Positions 37,925-45,880 of a stretch of DNA of 64,000 nt are shown here, piece after piece. The position numbers and the translations under genes are program-made. Under the pieces are notes generated by a model. The model ran no database searches and was not told the origin of the DNA. It worked only from the letters and a program-made list of their open reading frames with translations. Source of the DNA: Bog-159 sp963756605 (GTDB lineage: Bacteria > Acidobacteriota > Terriglobia > Bryobacterales > Bryobacteraceae); the NCBI GenBank assembly GCA_963756605.1, contig CAVWOT010000034.1, positions 124,001-188,000 of the forward strand, in the 5' to 3' direction. Position 1 is the first letter of the stretch; the number at the start of each line of letters is the position of its first letter.

Positions 37925-38476
37925 ATGGGTCCAGGCAGAAACTTACCTCCGCGCAGGCCAGCCCGCAGAGAAAACGTGAATGAATCTATTCGCGCCCGCG
38001 AAGTGCGCGCGGTTTTCCCGGATGGCACCGTCGAGATCATGCCAACGGCGGCGGCTCTGCGCAAAGCGCAGGAGATGGGCCTTGATCTGGTGGTCGTTTC
38101 CCCGACCGCCGTGCCTCCGGTCGCCAAGGCGGTAGACTACGGCCATTATCAATACGAGCAAAAGAAAAAGCAGCACGAAGCCAAGAAAAAGCAGCATGTG
38201 GTGCAGGTAAAGGAACTCAAGTTCCGCCCCAATACCGACGATCACGATTACGATTTCAAGAAGAACCATGCCATCCGTTTTCTGCAGGAGGGCAATCGTG
38301 TGAAAGCGGTCGTGCAGTTCCGCGGGCGGGAAATCGCCCACGCCGACTTGGGCCGCAAACTGCTCGCGCGCTTCGCCGCGGACTTGACCGCCTTTGGCAC
38401 GGCCGAAAGCGTGCCGCGCATGGAAGGCCGCAACGCGCATATTCTGATTAGCCCCACGAAGTCGGTGAAAGTTTAA
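37925..38476 (+). CDS. infC: translation initiation factor IF-3-like protein
   Basis: 183 residues from ATG 37925. NVNESIRAREVRAVFPDG and GLDLVVVSPTAVPPVAKAVD match the IF-3 N-domain; KELKFRPNTDDHDYDFKKNH and VKAVVQFRGREIAH match the C-domain that binds the 30S platform. The usual neighbours rpmI and rplT are absent and the sequence is somewhat divergent (PVAKAVDYGHYQYEQ for PVCRIMDYGKYKYE). It may therefore be a second, non-canonical IF-3. The last 4 nt overlap the convergent synthetase gene. Confidence 0.85.
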   Translation: MGPGRNLPPRRPARRENVNESIRAREVRAVFPDGTVEIMPTAAALRKAQEMGLDLVVVSPTAVPPVAKAVDYGHYQYEQKKKQHEAKKKQHVVQVKELKFRPNTDDHDYDFKKNHAIRFLQEGNRVKAVVQFRGREIAHADLGRKLLARFAADLTAFGTAESVPRMEGRNAHILISPTKSVKV

Positions 38477-40146
38477 TTTTCCGGAAACTCTTCCTCGCGA
38501 AACTCCCGCCCGGCTTCCGGCGCTCCGCTGGTGCGCAACTGAGCGCGGCGAATCTTGCCCGAGACAGTCTTCGGCAGTTCCGCGAATTCCAGGCGGCGTA
38601 TGCGCTTATACGGCGCCACCTGCTGCCGGACAAATTGAAAGATGCCGCGTGCCAGCTCTGCGCTCGCGACATAGCCGGGTGCCAGCAGCACAAACGCTTT
38701 CGGAACGGCGTGCCGCACCGGGTCCGGACTGCCCACCACCCCGGCCTCCGCCACAGCCGGATGCCGCACTAACACGCTTTCCAGTTCGAACGGACTGATG
38801 CGATAGTCCGACGACTTGAACACGTCGTCCACCCGCCCTATGTAAGTGATGTAACCCTCTTCGTCGCGGGACGCCAGGTCGCCTGTGTGATAGTAACAGT
38901 CGGGCGCGGCGCCGGCCGCGTCAGCCGGCGTCGCCGCCCCGCCATAGCCCAGCATCAACCCGAGCGGCGGCGTGGCAAGATCCAGGCAGATCTCGCCCTC
39001 CGGCGCGGGCTGGCCGGTCTGGTCCAGCAGTTCGATCCGGTAGCCCGGCAGCACGCGGCCCATCGAACCGGGCTGTACACGCTGCCCCGGTGGGTTGCCG
39101 GCCACCGCGGTAGTCTCCGTCTGCCCGAAGCCATCGCGTATGGTGATGCCCCAGGCGGCTTGCACCCGCTCCACCACTTCCGGATTCAAAGGCTCGCCCG
39201 CCGAGACCGCCTCCCGCAAACTTACCGGATAATCCGCGAGCTTCTCCTGCACCAGCATGCGCCAGACCGTGGGCGGCGCGCACAGTGTGGTGATGGGCCG
39301 GCGCGACAACATGGAAAGCACTGCCTTGGCATTAAACCGCGCATAGTTATAGGCGAACACCGTGGCCCCGGCATTCCAAGGTGCAAACCAGCAACTCCAC
39401 GCATGCTTCGCCCAGCCAGGTGTGCTGATGTTCCAGTGCACATCGCCAGGCTGTAACCCGATCCAATACATGGTGGATAAATGGCCGGCCGGATAGCTCT
39501 GGTGCGAATGGCGCACCAGCTTGGGCTTAGCCGTAGTGCCCGAGGTGAAATAGAGCAGCAACGGATCGCCGGCGCGCGTAACTCCTTCCGATGTGAACAC
39601 GCCGCTCTGCCGGTGCGCCTCTGCGAGCGAATGCCATTCCGCGGCCTCACCGCCGGCACAGATGCGCGTATATTCACCGCCGAGGCCCGCGAACTTGCCT
39701 GTGTGCGCGTCGCCCGCGATCACGTGCCGGACGTCGCCGCGATCCAGGCGGTCCGCGAGATCTTCGGGAGACAGCAGCGTGGCGGCGGGAATCACCACAG
39801 CTCCCAGCTTGCAAGCCGCCAACAGCGTCTCCCACAGCGCGATTTCGTTGCCCAGCATCAGCAGGATGTGATCGCGCCGGCGCACGCCCAGCTCGCGCAG
39901 GAATTGCGCCACTTGATTGGAGCGATGCGACATCTCCGCGAAGCTGACCCGGAATTCCGCGCCGGATTCGTCCACCACCCACAGGGCGGTCCCGGTGTTG
40001 CCCGCCGCCAGCGAATCGAAATAGTCCAGCGCCCAATTGAATTCGCCGAGGCGCGGCCACTGGAAGTGCCGGTAAGCGAACTCGTAATCGGTGCGATGCG
40101 TCAGCAGAAAATCGCGAGCCTTAAGGAATTCGGCGCGAGCATTCAT
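38473..40146 (-). CDS. acyl-CoA synthetase, medium-chain (ACSM) type
   Basis: 557 residues from ATG 40146 (two more codons if 40152). All adenylate-forming motifs are present: YFTSGTTAKPKLVRHSH (P-loop), DGFGQTET (A5), YHTGDLASRDEEGYITYIGR (A7/A8), KSSDYRISPFELE hinge and the catalytic Lys in PKTVSGKIRR. The overall pattern matches medium-chain or benzoate-type acyl-CoA synthetases: carboxylate + ATP + CoA to acyl-CoA + AMP + PPi. Cytoplasmic. Stands alone; convergent with the IF-3-like gene. Confidence 0.9.
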   Translation of the reverse strand: MNARAEFLKARDFLLTHRTDYEFAYRHFQWPRLGEFNWALDYFDSLAAGNTGTALWVVDESGAEFRVSFAEMSHRSNQVAQFLRELGVRRRDHILLMLGNEIALWETLLAACKLGAVVIPAATLLSPEDLADRLDRGDVRHVIAGDAHTGKFAGLGGEYTRICAGGEAAEWHSLAEAHRQSGVFTSEGVTRAGDPLLLYFTSGTTAKPKLVRHSHQSYPAGHLSTMYWIGLQPGDVHWNISTPGWAKHAWSCWFAPWNAGATVFAYNYARFNAKAVLSMLSRRPITTLCAPPTVWRMLVQEKLADYPVSLREAVSAGEPLNPEVVERVQAAWGITIRDGFGQTETTAVAGNPPGQRVQPGSMGRVLPGYRIELLDQTGQPAPEGEICLDLATPPLGLMLGYGGAATPADAAGAAPDCYYHTGDLASRDEEGYITYIGRVDDVFKSSDYRISPFELESVLVRHPAVAEAGVVGSPDPVRHAVPKAFVLLAPGYVASAELARGIFQFVRQQVAPYKRIRRLEFAELPKTVSGKIRRAQLRTSGAPEAGREFREEEFPEN

Positions 40147-40188
40147 CGGCATTCTTGCAGTTACATCCCTAACTGTACACGATCGCGT

Positions 40189-40239
40189 GGGGCAGACCTC
40201 CTGTCTACAGCAGGTCTGCGGCGGGTCTCCAGACCCGCC
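40189..40239. repeat. TGGGGCAG hairpin element, variant
   Basis: CAGACCT (40193-40199) pairs with AGGTCTG (40212-40218), followed by a perfect hairpin GGCGGGTCT-CC-AGACCCGCC at 40220-40239. It opens with TGGGGCAG at 40188 onward, as the other elements do. It lies between divergent genes, so a terminator role is unlikely for this copy. Confidence 0.55.
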
Positions 40240-40289
40240 TGGATCGCTGCATACAATATCCGCCCCCCGTCATTCGTCTATAACCGTAG

Positions 40290-40874
40290 GTGACGTACGT
40301 GGTGAGCCTGGAGCAGATGGCACTCGATCAGGACCAGCGGATCTCCGATGTGCTCAAGCGGGAGCAATCCCGGCTGCGCAACTTCATCCGCCGGCGGGTG
40401 CCCGATCCACGCGACGCGGAGGACATCCTGCAGGATGTCTTTTACGAACTGGTGGAAGCCAACCGCCTGCTGATGCCGATCGAGCACGTCACTGCGTGGC
40501 TGTTTCGCGTGGCGCGCAATCGCATCACGGATCTCTTCCGCAAGAAGAAGCCGGTGAGCTTCAGCGACAGTGCCGTAGTGGACGAGGACGACGAGCTGCT
40601 GCGCTTCGAAGACCTGTTGCCCTCGCCCGATGCCGGACCGGCGGCGCTTTATGCCCGCCGCTTGCTTCTCAATGAACTCCGATTGGCGCTCCACGACCTG
40701 CCGGAGGAGCAGCGCGAGGTGTTTGTGGCGCACGAGTTGGAAGGGCGCAGCTTCAAAGAGATTGCCGCCGAAACCGGTGTGAGCGTGAATACGTTGCTCT
40801 CACGCAAACGCTATGCGGTGCTGCGCCTGCGCCAGCGGCTGCAAAGCGTCTACGACGAATTTACGAAAGCATGA
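40290..40874 (+). CDS. ECF-type RNA polymerase sigma factor
   Basis: 194 residues from GTG 40290, which lies 5 nt after TATAAC (40279-40284); ATG 40317 with GGAG upstream is the alternative. Region 2 is DAEDILQDVFYELVEANRLL and VTAWLFRVARNRITDLFRKK; region 4 is LHDLPEEQREVFVAHELEGR with FKEIAAETGVSVNTLLSRKR as the helix-turn-helix. A 110-residue membrane protein follows 10 nt downstream and may be its regulator, although it lacks a recognisable anti-sigma motif. Confidence 0.9.
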   Translation: MTYVVSLEQMALDQDQRISDVLKREQSRLRNFIRRRVPDPRDAEDILQDVFYELVEANRLLMPIEHVTAWLFRVARNRITDLFRKKKPVSFSDSAVVDEDDELLRFEDLLPSPDAGPAALYARRLLLNELRLALHDLPEEQREVFVAHELEGRSFKEIAAETGVSVNTLLSRKRYAVLRLRQRLQSVYDEFTKA

Positions 40875-40884
40875 GGAACTGAAC

Positions 40885-41217
40885 ATGAAAAAAAAGAAGT
40901 TGATTCTCCTGGCTCCGCTGGCCATTGTGGCGCTGCTGCTATTCATCGCCCTCGGCGGCGAAATAGTGCAGCACCTGTGGAATTGGCTGCTGCCGCCGCT
41001 GTTCGGCTGGCGCCTGATCACCTTCTGGCAAGCGCTTGGAATGCTGGCGCTGTGCCGCATCCTCTTCGGCGGATTTGGATTCCACGACTCCCATCAGTCC
41101 AAATTTCGCCGCCACAAGGCCGATCGCTGGGAGGCCCTGACGCCGGAGGAGCGCGAACGATTCCGGCAAGGCATGCGCGGAGGCTGCGGCTCCGGGCCAT
41201 CCACCAGCGAGACCTGA
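40885..41217 (+). CDS. small membrane protein coupled to the ECF sigma factor
   Basis: 110 residues from ATG 40885, with GAGGAACTGAAC upstream. Two hydrophobic segments (about 5-25 and 40-62), then a charged tail containing RWEALTPEERERFRQGMRGG. The tail resembles periplasmic stress-protein ends in general composition only. Its position 10 nt after an ECF sigma gene suggests a membrane-bound regulator or a target of that factor. Confidence 0.65.
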   Translation: MKKKKLILLAPLAIVALLLFIALGGEIVQHLWNWLLPPLFGWRLITFWQALGMLALCRILFGGFGFHDSHQSKFRRHKADRWEALTPEERERFRQGMRGGCGSGPSTSET

Positions 41218-41218
41218 C

Positions 41219-41647
41219 TCACTGCCGTTTGAATCGGTATACCACGAGTTGGGAGCCGGGCGGCGCATCGAACGACTTGGGGTATCGCCTGCCGGTAAGA
41301 TCTAAACACACGGTCAGGGAATTGCCGTTTACCTCATAAAGGCCCTTAAACGTACCTCCATAAGTCCCCTTGGGAGTCTCGTGGTGTAACGCATCCAGAT
41401 GCTTCTGGCTCGCGTCCAGCGTGAGTTTAATGGGCACGATATCCAGCGTCTGGTTGTAGCGGATCTTGTAGTGGTCGCCCTCGACGATCCACTGCAGATC
41501 GGCCTTTATAGACTGGCCATTGTAAGTACTGTCGGCCAAGGTCCAGGTGCCCTGCCATGCTTTCAGATCGTCGGCGGAATCCGCCACGCTGCGGACGCTA
41601 CAGGCCGCGAGCAAAAGACTCAAAAAGAAAACCAGTGACCACTTCAT
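41219..41647 (-). CDS. TIGR03067-family lipoprotein
   Basis: 142 residues from ATG 41647. The signal ends at LLLAAC (lipobox). The domain starts LKAWQGTWTLADSTYNGQSI and closes with GNSLTVCLDLTGRRYPKSF, the layout of TIGR03067 proteins, which are abundant in Planctomycetes and Acidobacteria and have no assigned function. The start overlaps the stop of the PQQ-type gene by ATGA, so they are co-translated. Confidence 0.8.
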   Translation of the reverse strand: MKWSLVFFLSLLLAACSVRSVADSADDLKAWQGTWTLADSTYNGQSIKADLQWIVEGDHYKIRYNQTLDIVPIKLTLDASQKHLDALHHETPKGTYGGTFKGLYEVNGNSLTVCLDLTGRRYPKSFDAPPGSQLVVYRFKRQ

Positions 41648-43071
41648 GACAAGCCGAAACAATAAAGCATACCGCGAGTACGGATATAAATCCGCCCATC
41701 GGCAATCGCCGGAGTGGCAAAGCACTCGTCGTCCAGTTCGTCTACCGACAGAATCTCCTGATCCGGACCGGCTTTCAGGATCGTGACCACGCCGGAGTTG
41801 CCCACGAAAAAAACCTTGCCGTCGGCCGCCACCGGCGAGGCATAATACTTATCTATCGCGCCGCGCAGACGGCCCTGCTTGAACGCATGTCCATTTGCCG
41901 GATCGATGGTCGTGAGAATACCGCCATCGTTGATCATGTAGATCACTCCACGGTAGAGCAGCGTGGAGGGGAGTTGCGGCACCTTGCTTTGATACTTCCA
42001 GCGCAGCGCCGTGGCGGTCATGTCGCCGGCGCCGCCTGCATTGAGCGCCAGCAGGCCGTTCTCCGCGGCCATTACCGCCTGGAAAGATTTCCATTCGGCT
42101 TCGTCCAGTTTTCCGTCGTGGTTGGCGTCTTCAAATGGAAAAAAAAGCCGCATGGGACCCTCGGGCAGTTCGGCTTGCTGCAACGCGCCGTCATGGTTGA
42201 TATCGTACTTCGCCAATGCATCCGCAAACGCGGGAATCTCCACATGCTTACCCGGATCGTTGAAGCCTGAATTGAAGCCGTTGATATAAATCGTGTCGCC
42301 ATCGAGCACGGGCACCGATTTCATTTCCGAAGCCAGGCCGTTCACCCACCAGACGCTCCTGCCCGTCGCGATATCGTAGGCATCCAGCCGGAACGAACCG
42401 GGCGCAATGATCTCGATACCGGCATGCGCGCCTTGCGGCTGGTACACAACCGGCGTGGAGTGTCCGCTCAGCGCTTGGGGCCGCGGCGTCTTCCAGGCTT
42501 GCTTGCCGTCGGCTTGCGAAAACGCGGCGGCGAACGAGTCGTGCATCTGATCGCAGATCAAAACCACCTTGTCGCCGGCCAGTATCGGCGACACACCCAT
42601 GCCATACATGTTGTCGAACGGTCCCAGCCGGGTGCGCCAGCGTTCCTGGCCGTCGAAGGTATAGGAGATCAGCCCGTAATCCGGAAAAAAGATATAAACG
42701 TTGTGACCGTCCGCCGCGGGAGTCGGCGATGACGGGCTGTTCTGCGCGTCCAGTTTCTCATGACGGTCGCGCGGAGATTCGCGACGCCACAGGATTTTTC
42801 CGCTGCCGCGATCGAGCGCGATGGTGAAGAGCTTGTCTCCCTCGAACGCCGTAAGAAAGATACGGCTGCCGCTGATCACCGGAGAAGAGTGGCCGGGCGG
42901 CAGCGCGGTCTTCCACACCACATGCTTGTCCGGTCCAATGCTGTCCGGCAGCGCCGGGGTTTCCGCGACTCCGGCGCCGTTCGGTCCGCGGAAGCGCGGC
43001 CAGTCCGCGGCCGTCGAGCGCAAGGGAATAGTAAGGGCTGCCAGTAAGAACGTGATCGCTGATCGTTGCAT
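41644..43071 (-). CDS. secreted PQQ-type beta-propeller with two EF-hand loops
   Basis: 475 residues from ATG 43071 (upstream ATGs at 43083 and 43086 lie in a TATGAT box). A signal peptide (TFLLAALTIPLRSTA) leads to DWPRFRGPNGAGVAE, the usual opening of these outer-surface propellers, and repeated Trp-docking blades such as GKILWRR and GQERWRTRL. Between blades about residues 283-320 lie two canonical EF-hand loops: DINHDGALQQAE and DANHDGKLDEAE. No quinoprotein active-site residues were recognised, so binding rather than dehydrogenase activity is likely. Confidence 0.85.
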   Translation of the reverse strand: MQRSAITFLLAALTIPLRSTAADWPRFRGPNGAGVAETPALPDSIGPDKHVVWKTALPPGHSSPVISGSRIFLTAFEGDKLFTIALDRGSGKILWRRESPRDRHEKLDAQNSPSSPTPAADGHNVYIFFPDYGLISYTFDGQERWRTRLGPFDNMYGMGVSPILAGDKVVLICDQMHDSFAAAFSQADGKQAWKTPRPQALSGHSTPVVYQPQGAHAGIEIIAPGSFRLDAYDIATGRSVWWVNGLASEMKSVPVLDGDTIYINGFNSGFNDPGKHVEIPAFADALAKYDINHDGALQQAELPEGPMRLFFPFEDANHDGKLDEAEWKSFQAVMAAENGLLALNAGGAGDMTATALRWKYQSKVPQLPSTLLYRGVIYMINDGGILTTIDPANGHAFKQGRLRGAIDKYYASPVAADGKVFFVGNSGVVTILKAGPDQEILSVDELDDECFATPAIADGRIYIRTRGMLYCFGLS

Positions 43072-43166
43072 GGCTGCTCTCATCATACTTCCGCCGCAGG
43101 CACACCGCGCCCCTGGCGGAGGGTGGTGCTCAACTGTGATTTGGTATTCTGGGTAAACTCCGCACT

Positions 43167-45086
43167 ATGAACCGAAACTTAGCTACCTTCAGCCTGTTGT
43201 TCTCTGCGGCGGTCCTGGCGGCCCAACCGTTGATTAAGAAACCCCTCACGGATGCCGAACGCACGTCTTTAGCTTACACTCTGGCGCACTACACCAAATA
43301 CGAATACCGGATTCCCATGCGCGACGGCGTACGCTTGTTTGCCGCGGTCTACGTTCCCAAGGATGCATCCCAACCGTATCCCATCATCATGCAGCGCACA
43401 CCGTACAACGTCGGACCGTACGGTGCCGACAACTACAAGACGCAGGTGGGCCCGTCTATGGCCGCGGAAAAGGAGGCCTTCATTTTCGCTTATGAAGACG
43501 TGCGTGGCCGCTACATGTCCGAAGGCGTCTTCGTGGACGTGCGCCCCCATAAGACGCACTACGATGGCCCAAAGGACACCGACGAGAGTACCGACACATG
43601 GGACACCGTCGACTGGCTGGTCAAGAACGTCCCGAACAACAACGGAAAGGTCGGGATGTGGGGCATCTCCTATCCCGGCTTCTTCGCCGCGCATGGTCTG
43701 ATCGACTCGCACCCGGCGCTGAAAGCCGTGTCCCCGCAGGCTCCCATGGGCGACGTGGGCAACGGCGACGACGGTTATCACAACGGCGCGTTTCATCTGG
43801 CTGCAAATTTCCGCTTCTATTCACGGTTTCTGCCCCGCAAAGACGATCCCGAGCGGCCCACACCGTCCGTCCCTTTTGACGTGGGCACTATGGACGCATA
43901 CGATTTCTTCCTGCGTATGGGCCCGTTGTCCAATGCCAATGAGAAATACCTCAAACACACCAACGTCTACTGGGACGACACCATCAAACACACTTCCTAC
44001 GACGAATACTGGCAGACCCGCGCGCAGGCGCCGCACATGAAAAACGTGGCTCCGGCGGTCATGTGGGTCGGCGGTTGGTTTGACGCCGAGGATCTGGCCG
44101 GACCCATCAAGCTGTTTAACTCGCTCGAAACGAATGGCGCGCGCGCTCCGGACACTTTGGTCATGGGACCATGGCGCCACGGCGGCTGGGCTCGCGACCG
44201 CGGAGACACCCTGGGCAACTTGACCTTCAAATCTAATACCGCCGAATATTTTGCGGAGAACATCGAACTGCCGTTTTTTGTGCAGAACTTGAAAGGTAAG
44301 GGCAACGGGCTGAAGGCCGGCGCGGAAGGCGCGGTTCCCAAGGCGTTTCTGTTTGAAACGGGCCGCAACGAGTGGCACCGCTTCGACGCCTGGCCTCCTA
44401 AGAATGCCACGGCTTGTTCGCTGTATTTCGACGCCGAAGGGAAACTGTCTTTTGATGCTCCGCCAACCTCCGGCTTCGACGAGTATCCGAGCGACCCCAA
44501 CAAGCCGGTGCCCTCCATCGGTGATCCCGCTCCGGGCATGGGGATGCCCGTTGATTACATGACCTTCGACCAGCGCTTCGCCTCCACGCGACCCGACGTG
44601 CTGACCTATGAAACCGAAACACTCGATCACGATGTCACCATTGCGGGACCCGTTACGCCGCGGCTGCGCGTCTCGACCACCGGCACTGACTCGGACTTCG
44701 TCGTAAAGCTGATCGATGTTTACCCCAACGATTATCCCGATCCGGATCCCAACGTGAAAGAGGTCTACATGGGTGGCTATCAGCAACTGGTCCGGGGCGA
44801 GCCGTTTCGCGGCAAGTTTCGCAACAGCCTCTCCAAGCCGGAGCCATTTACGCCAGGTAAGCAGGAGAAGATTGAGTTCTGGATGCCGGATGTGTTCCAC
44901 ACTTTCCGCGCGGGCCACCGCATCATGGTGCAGGTCCAAAGCTCATGGTTCCCTTTGGTAGATCGGAATCCGCAGCAATTTCTGGATATACCGAATGCCA
45001 AGCCATCGGATTTCAAGAAGGCCACGGAACGGGTATTTCGCGGTGGACCCGATGGCTCGCAGATTCGCGTGCTGGTGATGGAGTAG
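43167..45086 (+). CDS. CocE/NonD-family (S15-type) hydrolase, secreted
   Basis: 639 residues from ATG 43167, 7 nt after TAAACT. Signal peptide, then an alpha/beta hydrolase core: RDGVRLFAAVYVPKD, the nucleophile elbow GMWGISYPGFFAAHG (Ser about 168), Asp in WFDAEDLAG, His in GPWRHGGW. The C-terminal jelly-roll domain (VTPRLRVSTTGTDSDFVVKL to DIPNAKPSDF) is typical of X-Pro dipeptidyl-peptidase/cocaine-esterase-like acylases. It probably cleaves an amide or ester outside the cytoplasm. Stands alone. Confidence 0.9.
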   Translation: MNRNLATFSLLFSAAVLAAQPLIKKPLTDAERTSLAYTLAHYTKYEYRIPMRDGVRLFAAVYVPKDASQPYPIIMQRTPYNVGPYGADNYKTQVGPSMAAEKEAFIFAYEDVRGRYMSEGVFVDVRPHKTHYDGPKDTDESTDTWDTVDWLVKNVPNNNGKVGMWGISYPGFFAAHGLIDSHPALKAVSPQAPMGDVGNGDDGYHNGAFHLAANFRFYSRFLPRKDDPERPTPSVPFDVGTMDAYDFFLRMGPLSNANEKYLKHTNVYWDDTIKHTSYDEYWQTRAQAPHMKNVAPAVMWVGGWFDAEDLAGPIKLFNSLETNGARAPDTLVMGPWRHGGWARDRGDTLGNLTFKSNTAEYFAENIELPFFVQNLKGKGNGLKAGAEGAVPKAFLFETGRNEWHRFDAWPPKNATACSLYFDAEGKLSFDAPPTSGFDEYPSDPNKPVPSIGDPAPGMGMPVDYMTFDQRFASTRPDVLTYETETLDHDVTIAGPVTPRLRVSTTGTDSDFVVKLIDVYPNDYPDPDPNVKEVYMGGYQQLVRGEPFRGKFRNSLSKPEPFTPGKQEKIEFWMPDVFHTFRAGHRIMVQVQSSWFPLVDRNPQQFLDIPNAKPSDFKKATERVFRGGPDGSQIRVLVME

Positions 45087-45153
45087 CCGCTGACTGGGCG
45101 CGCCTGGTGGAGCGCGTCCCTCCCCGCGCCTGGATTTGTTAACGTAGGAGCAC

Positions 45154-45591
45154 ATGGCGATCCAACGGATGGATCACGTCGGCATCGTGGTTGACGACCT
45201 CGCGGCCGCAACCGAGTTCTTCGTCGAACTTGGACTCGAGCTGCAGGGACAGGGGCCGGTCGAGGGCCGCTGGGTGGACCGCGTCGTGGGGCTTGCCGGC
45301 GTCCGGGCAGAGATCGCGTTCCTGCAGACCCCGGACGGCCACGGGCGACTCGAGCTGACGAAATTCCACACGCCGTCGACCCGGGCCGGCAACCGGGACG
45401 CGCCAGCGAACACACCGGGCATCCGCCATATCGCATTCGCCGTCGAAGACATCGACGCCGTCGTCGCCGGCCTGCGAGCCCGCGGCGCTGAACTCGTCGG
45501 CGACCTGGGGATCTACAAGGACAGCTACCGGCTCTGCTACGTCCGCGGCCCCGAGGGGATCATCGTCGAACTGGCAGAGCACATCGACTGA
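45154..45591 (+). CDS. VOC/glyoxalase-family protein, foreign-looking composition
   Basis: 145 residues from ATG 45154 with GTAGGAG upstream. RMDHVGIVVDDLAAATEFFV, ELTKFHTPS and GIRHIAFAVEDIDAVVAGLR give two VOC half-modules with metal-ligand His and Glu in the expected places. Codon choice is strongly biased to GTC, CTC, GAC and ATC, unlike its neighbours, and closer to actinobacterial genes. An IS5-type remnant lies 50 nt downstream. Recent import is likely. Confidence 0.82.
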   Translation: MAIQRMDHVGIVVDDLAAATEFFVELGLELQGQGPVEGRWVDRVVGLAGVRAEIAFLQTPDGHGRLELTKFHTPSTRAGNRDAPANTPGIRHIAFAVEDIDAVVAGLRARGAELVGDLGIYKDSYRLCYVRGPEGIIVELAEHID

Positions 45592-45641
45592 CGGAGTCCG
45601 GTTCGCCGGCGACCCCCTACCAAGCGACCCGACTTGAGGTC

Positions 45642-45868
45642 ATGGCACTATCTGTGAGCGCGAAGCGGCGCCCGCGGTTGGCCGAGTGGCGCGACTCCGG
45701 GGTTTTCGAGCGGCTCGAATCGCGCATCTCGACGCGACATTCGTGCGCTCGCGTGGCGGTGCTGAAGAGCCCGTCGGGTTCACTCGTCACGGCAGGGGAT
45801 CGAAGACCCAGGCGCTCGTGGACGAGCACGCGATGCCGCTCAAGTTCCGGCTGACATCCGCGAGCCTC
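45642..45868 (+). mobile_element. IS5-family transposase remnant
   Basis: RRPRLAEWRDSGVFERLESR in one frame is followed, after a shift near 45715, by AHLDATFVRSRGGAEEPVGF and TRHGRGSKTQALVDEHAMPL in another. This is the DDE core start of IS5-type transposases (usual: DATFVRARRGGE.VGLTRHGKGSK...VVDGHG.PL). Both ends are missing and terminal repeats were not found. Confidence 0.65.
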
Positions 45869-45880
45869 TGGCTGACCTGC

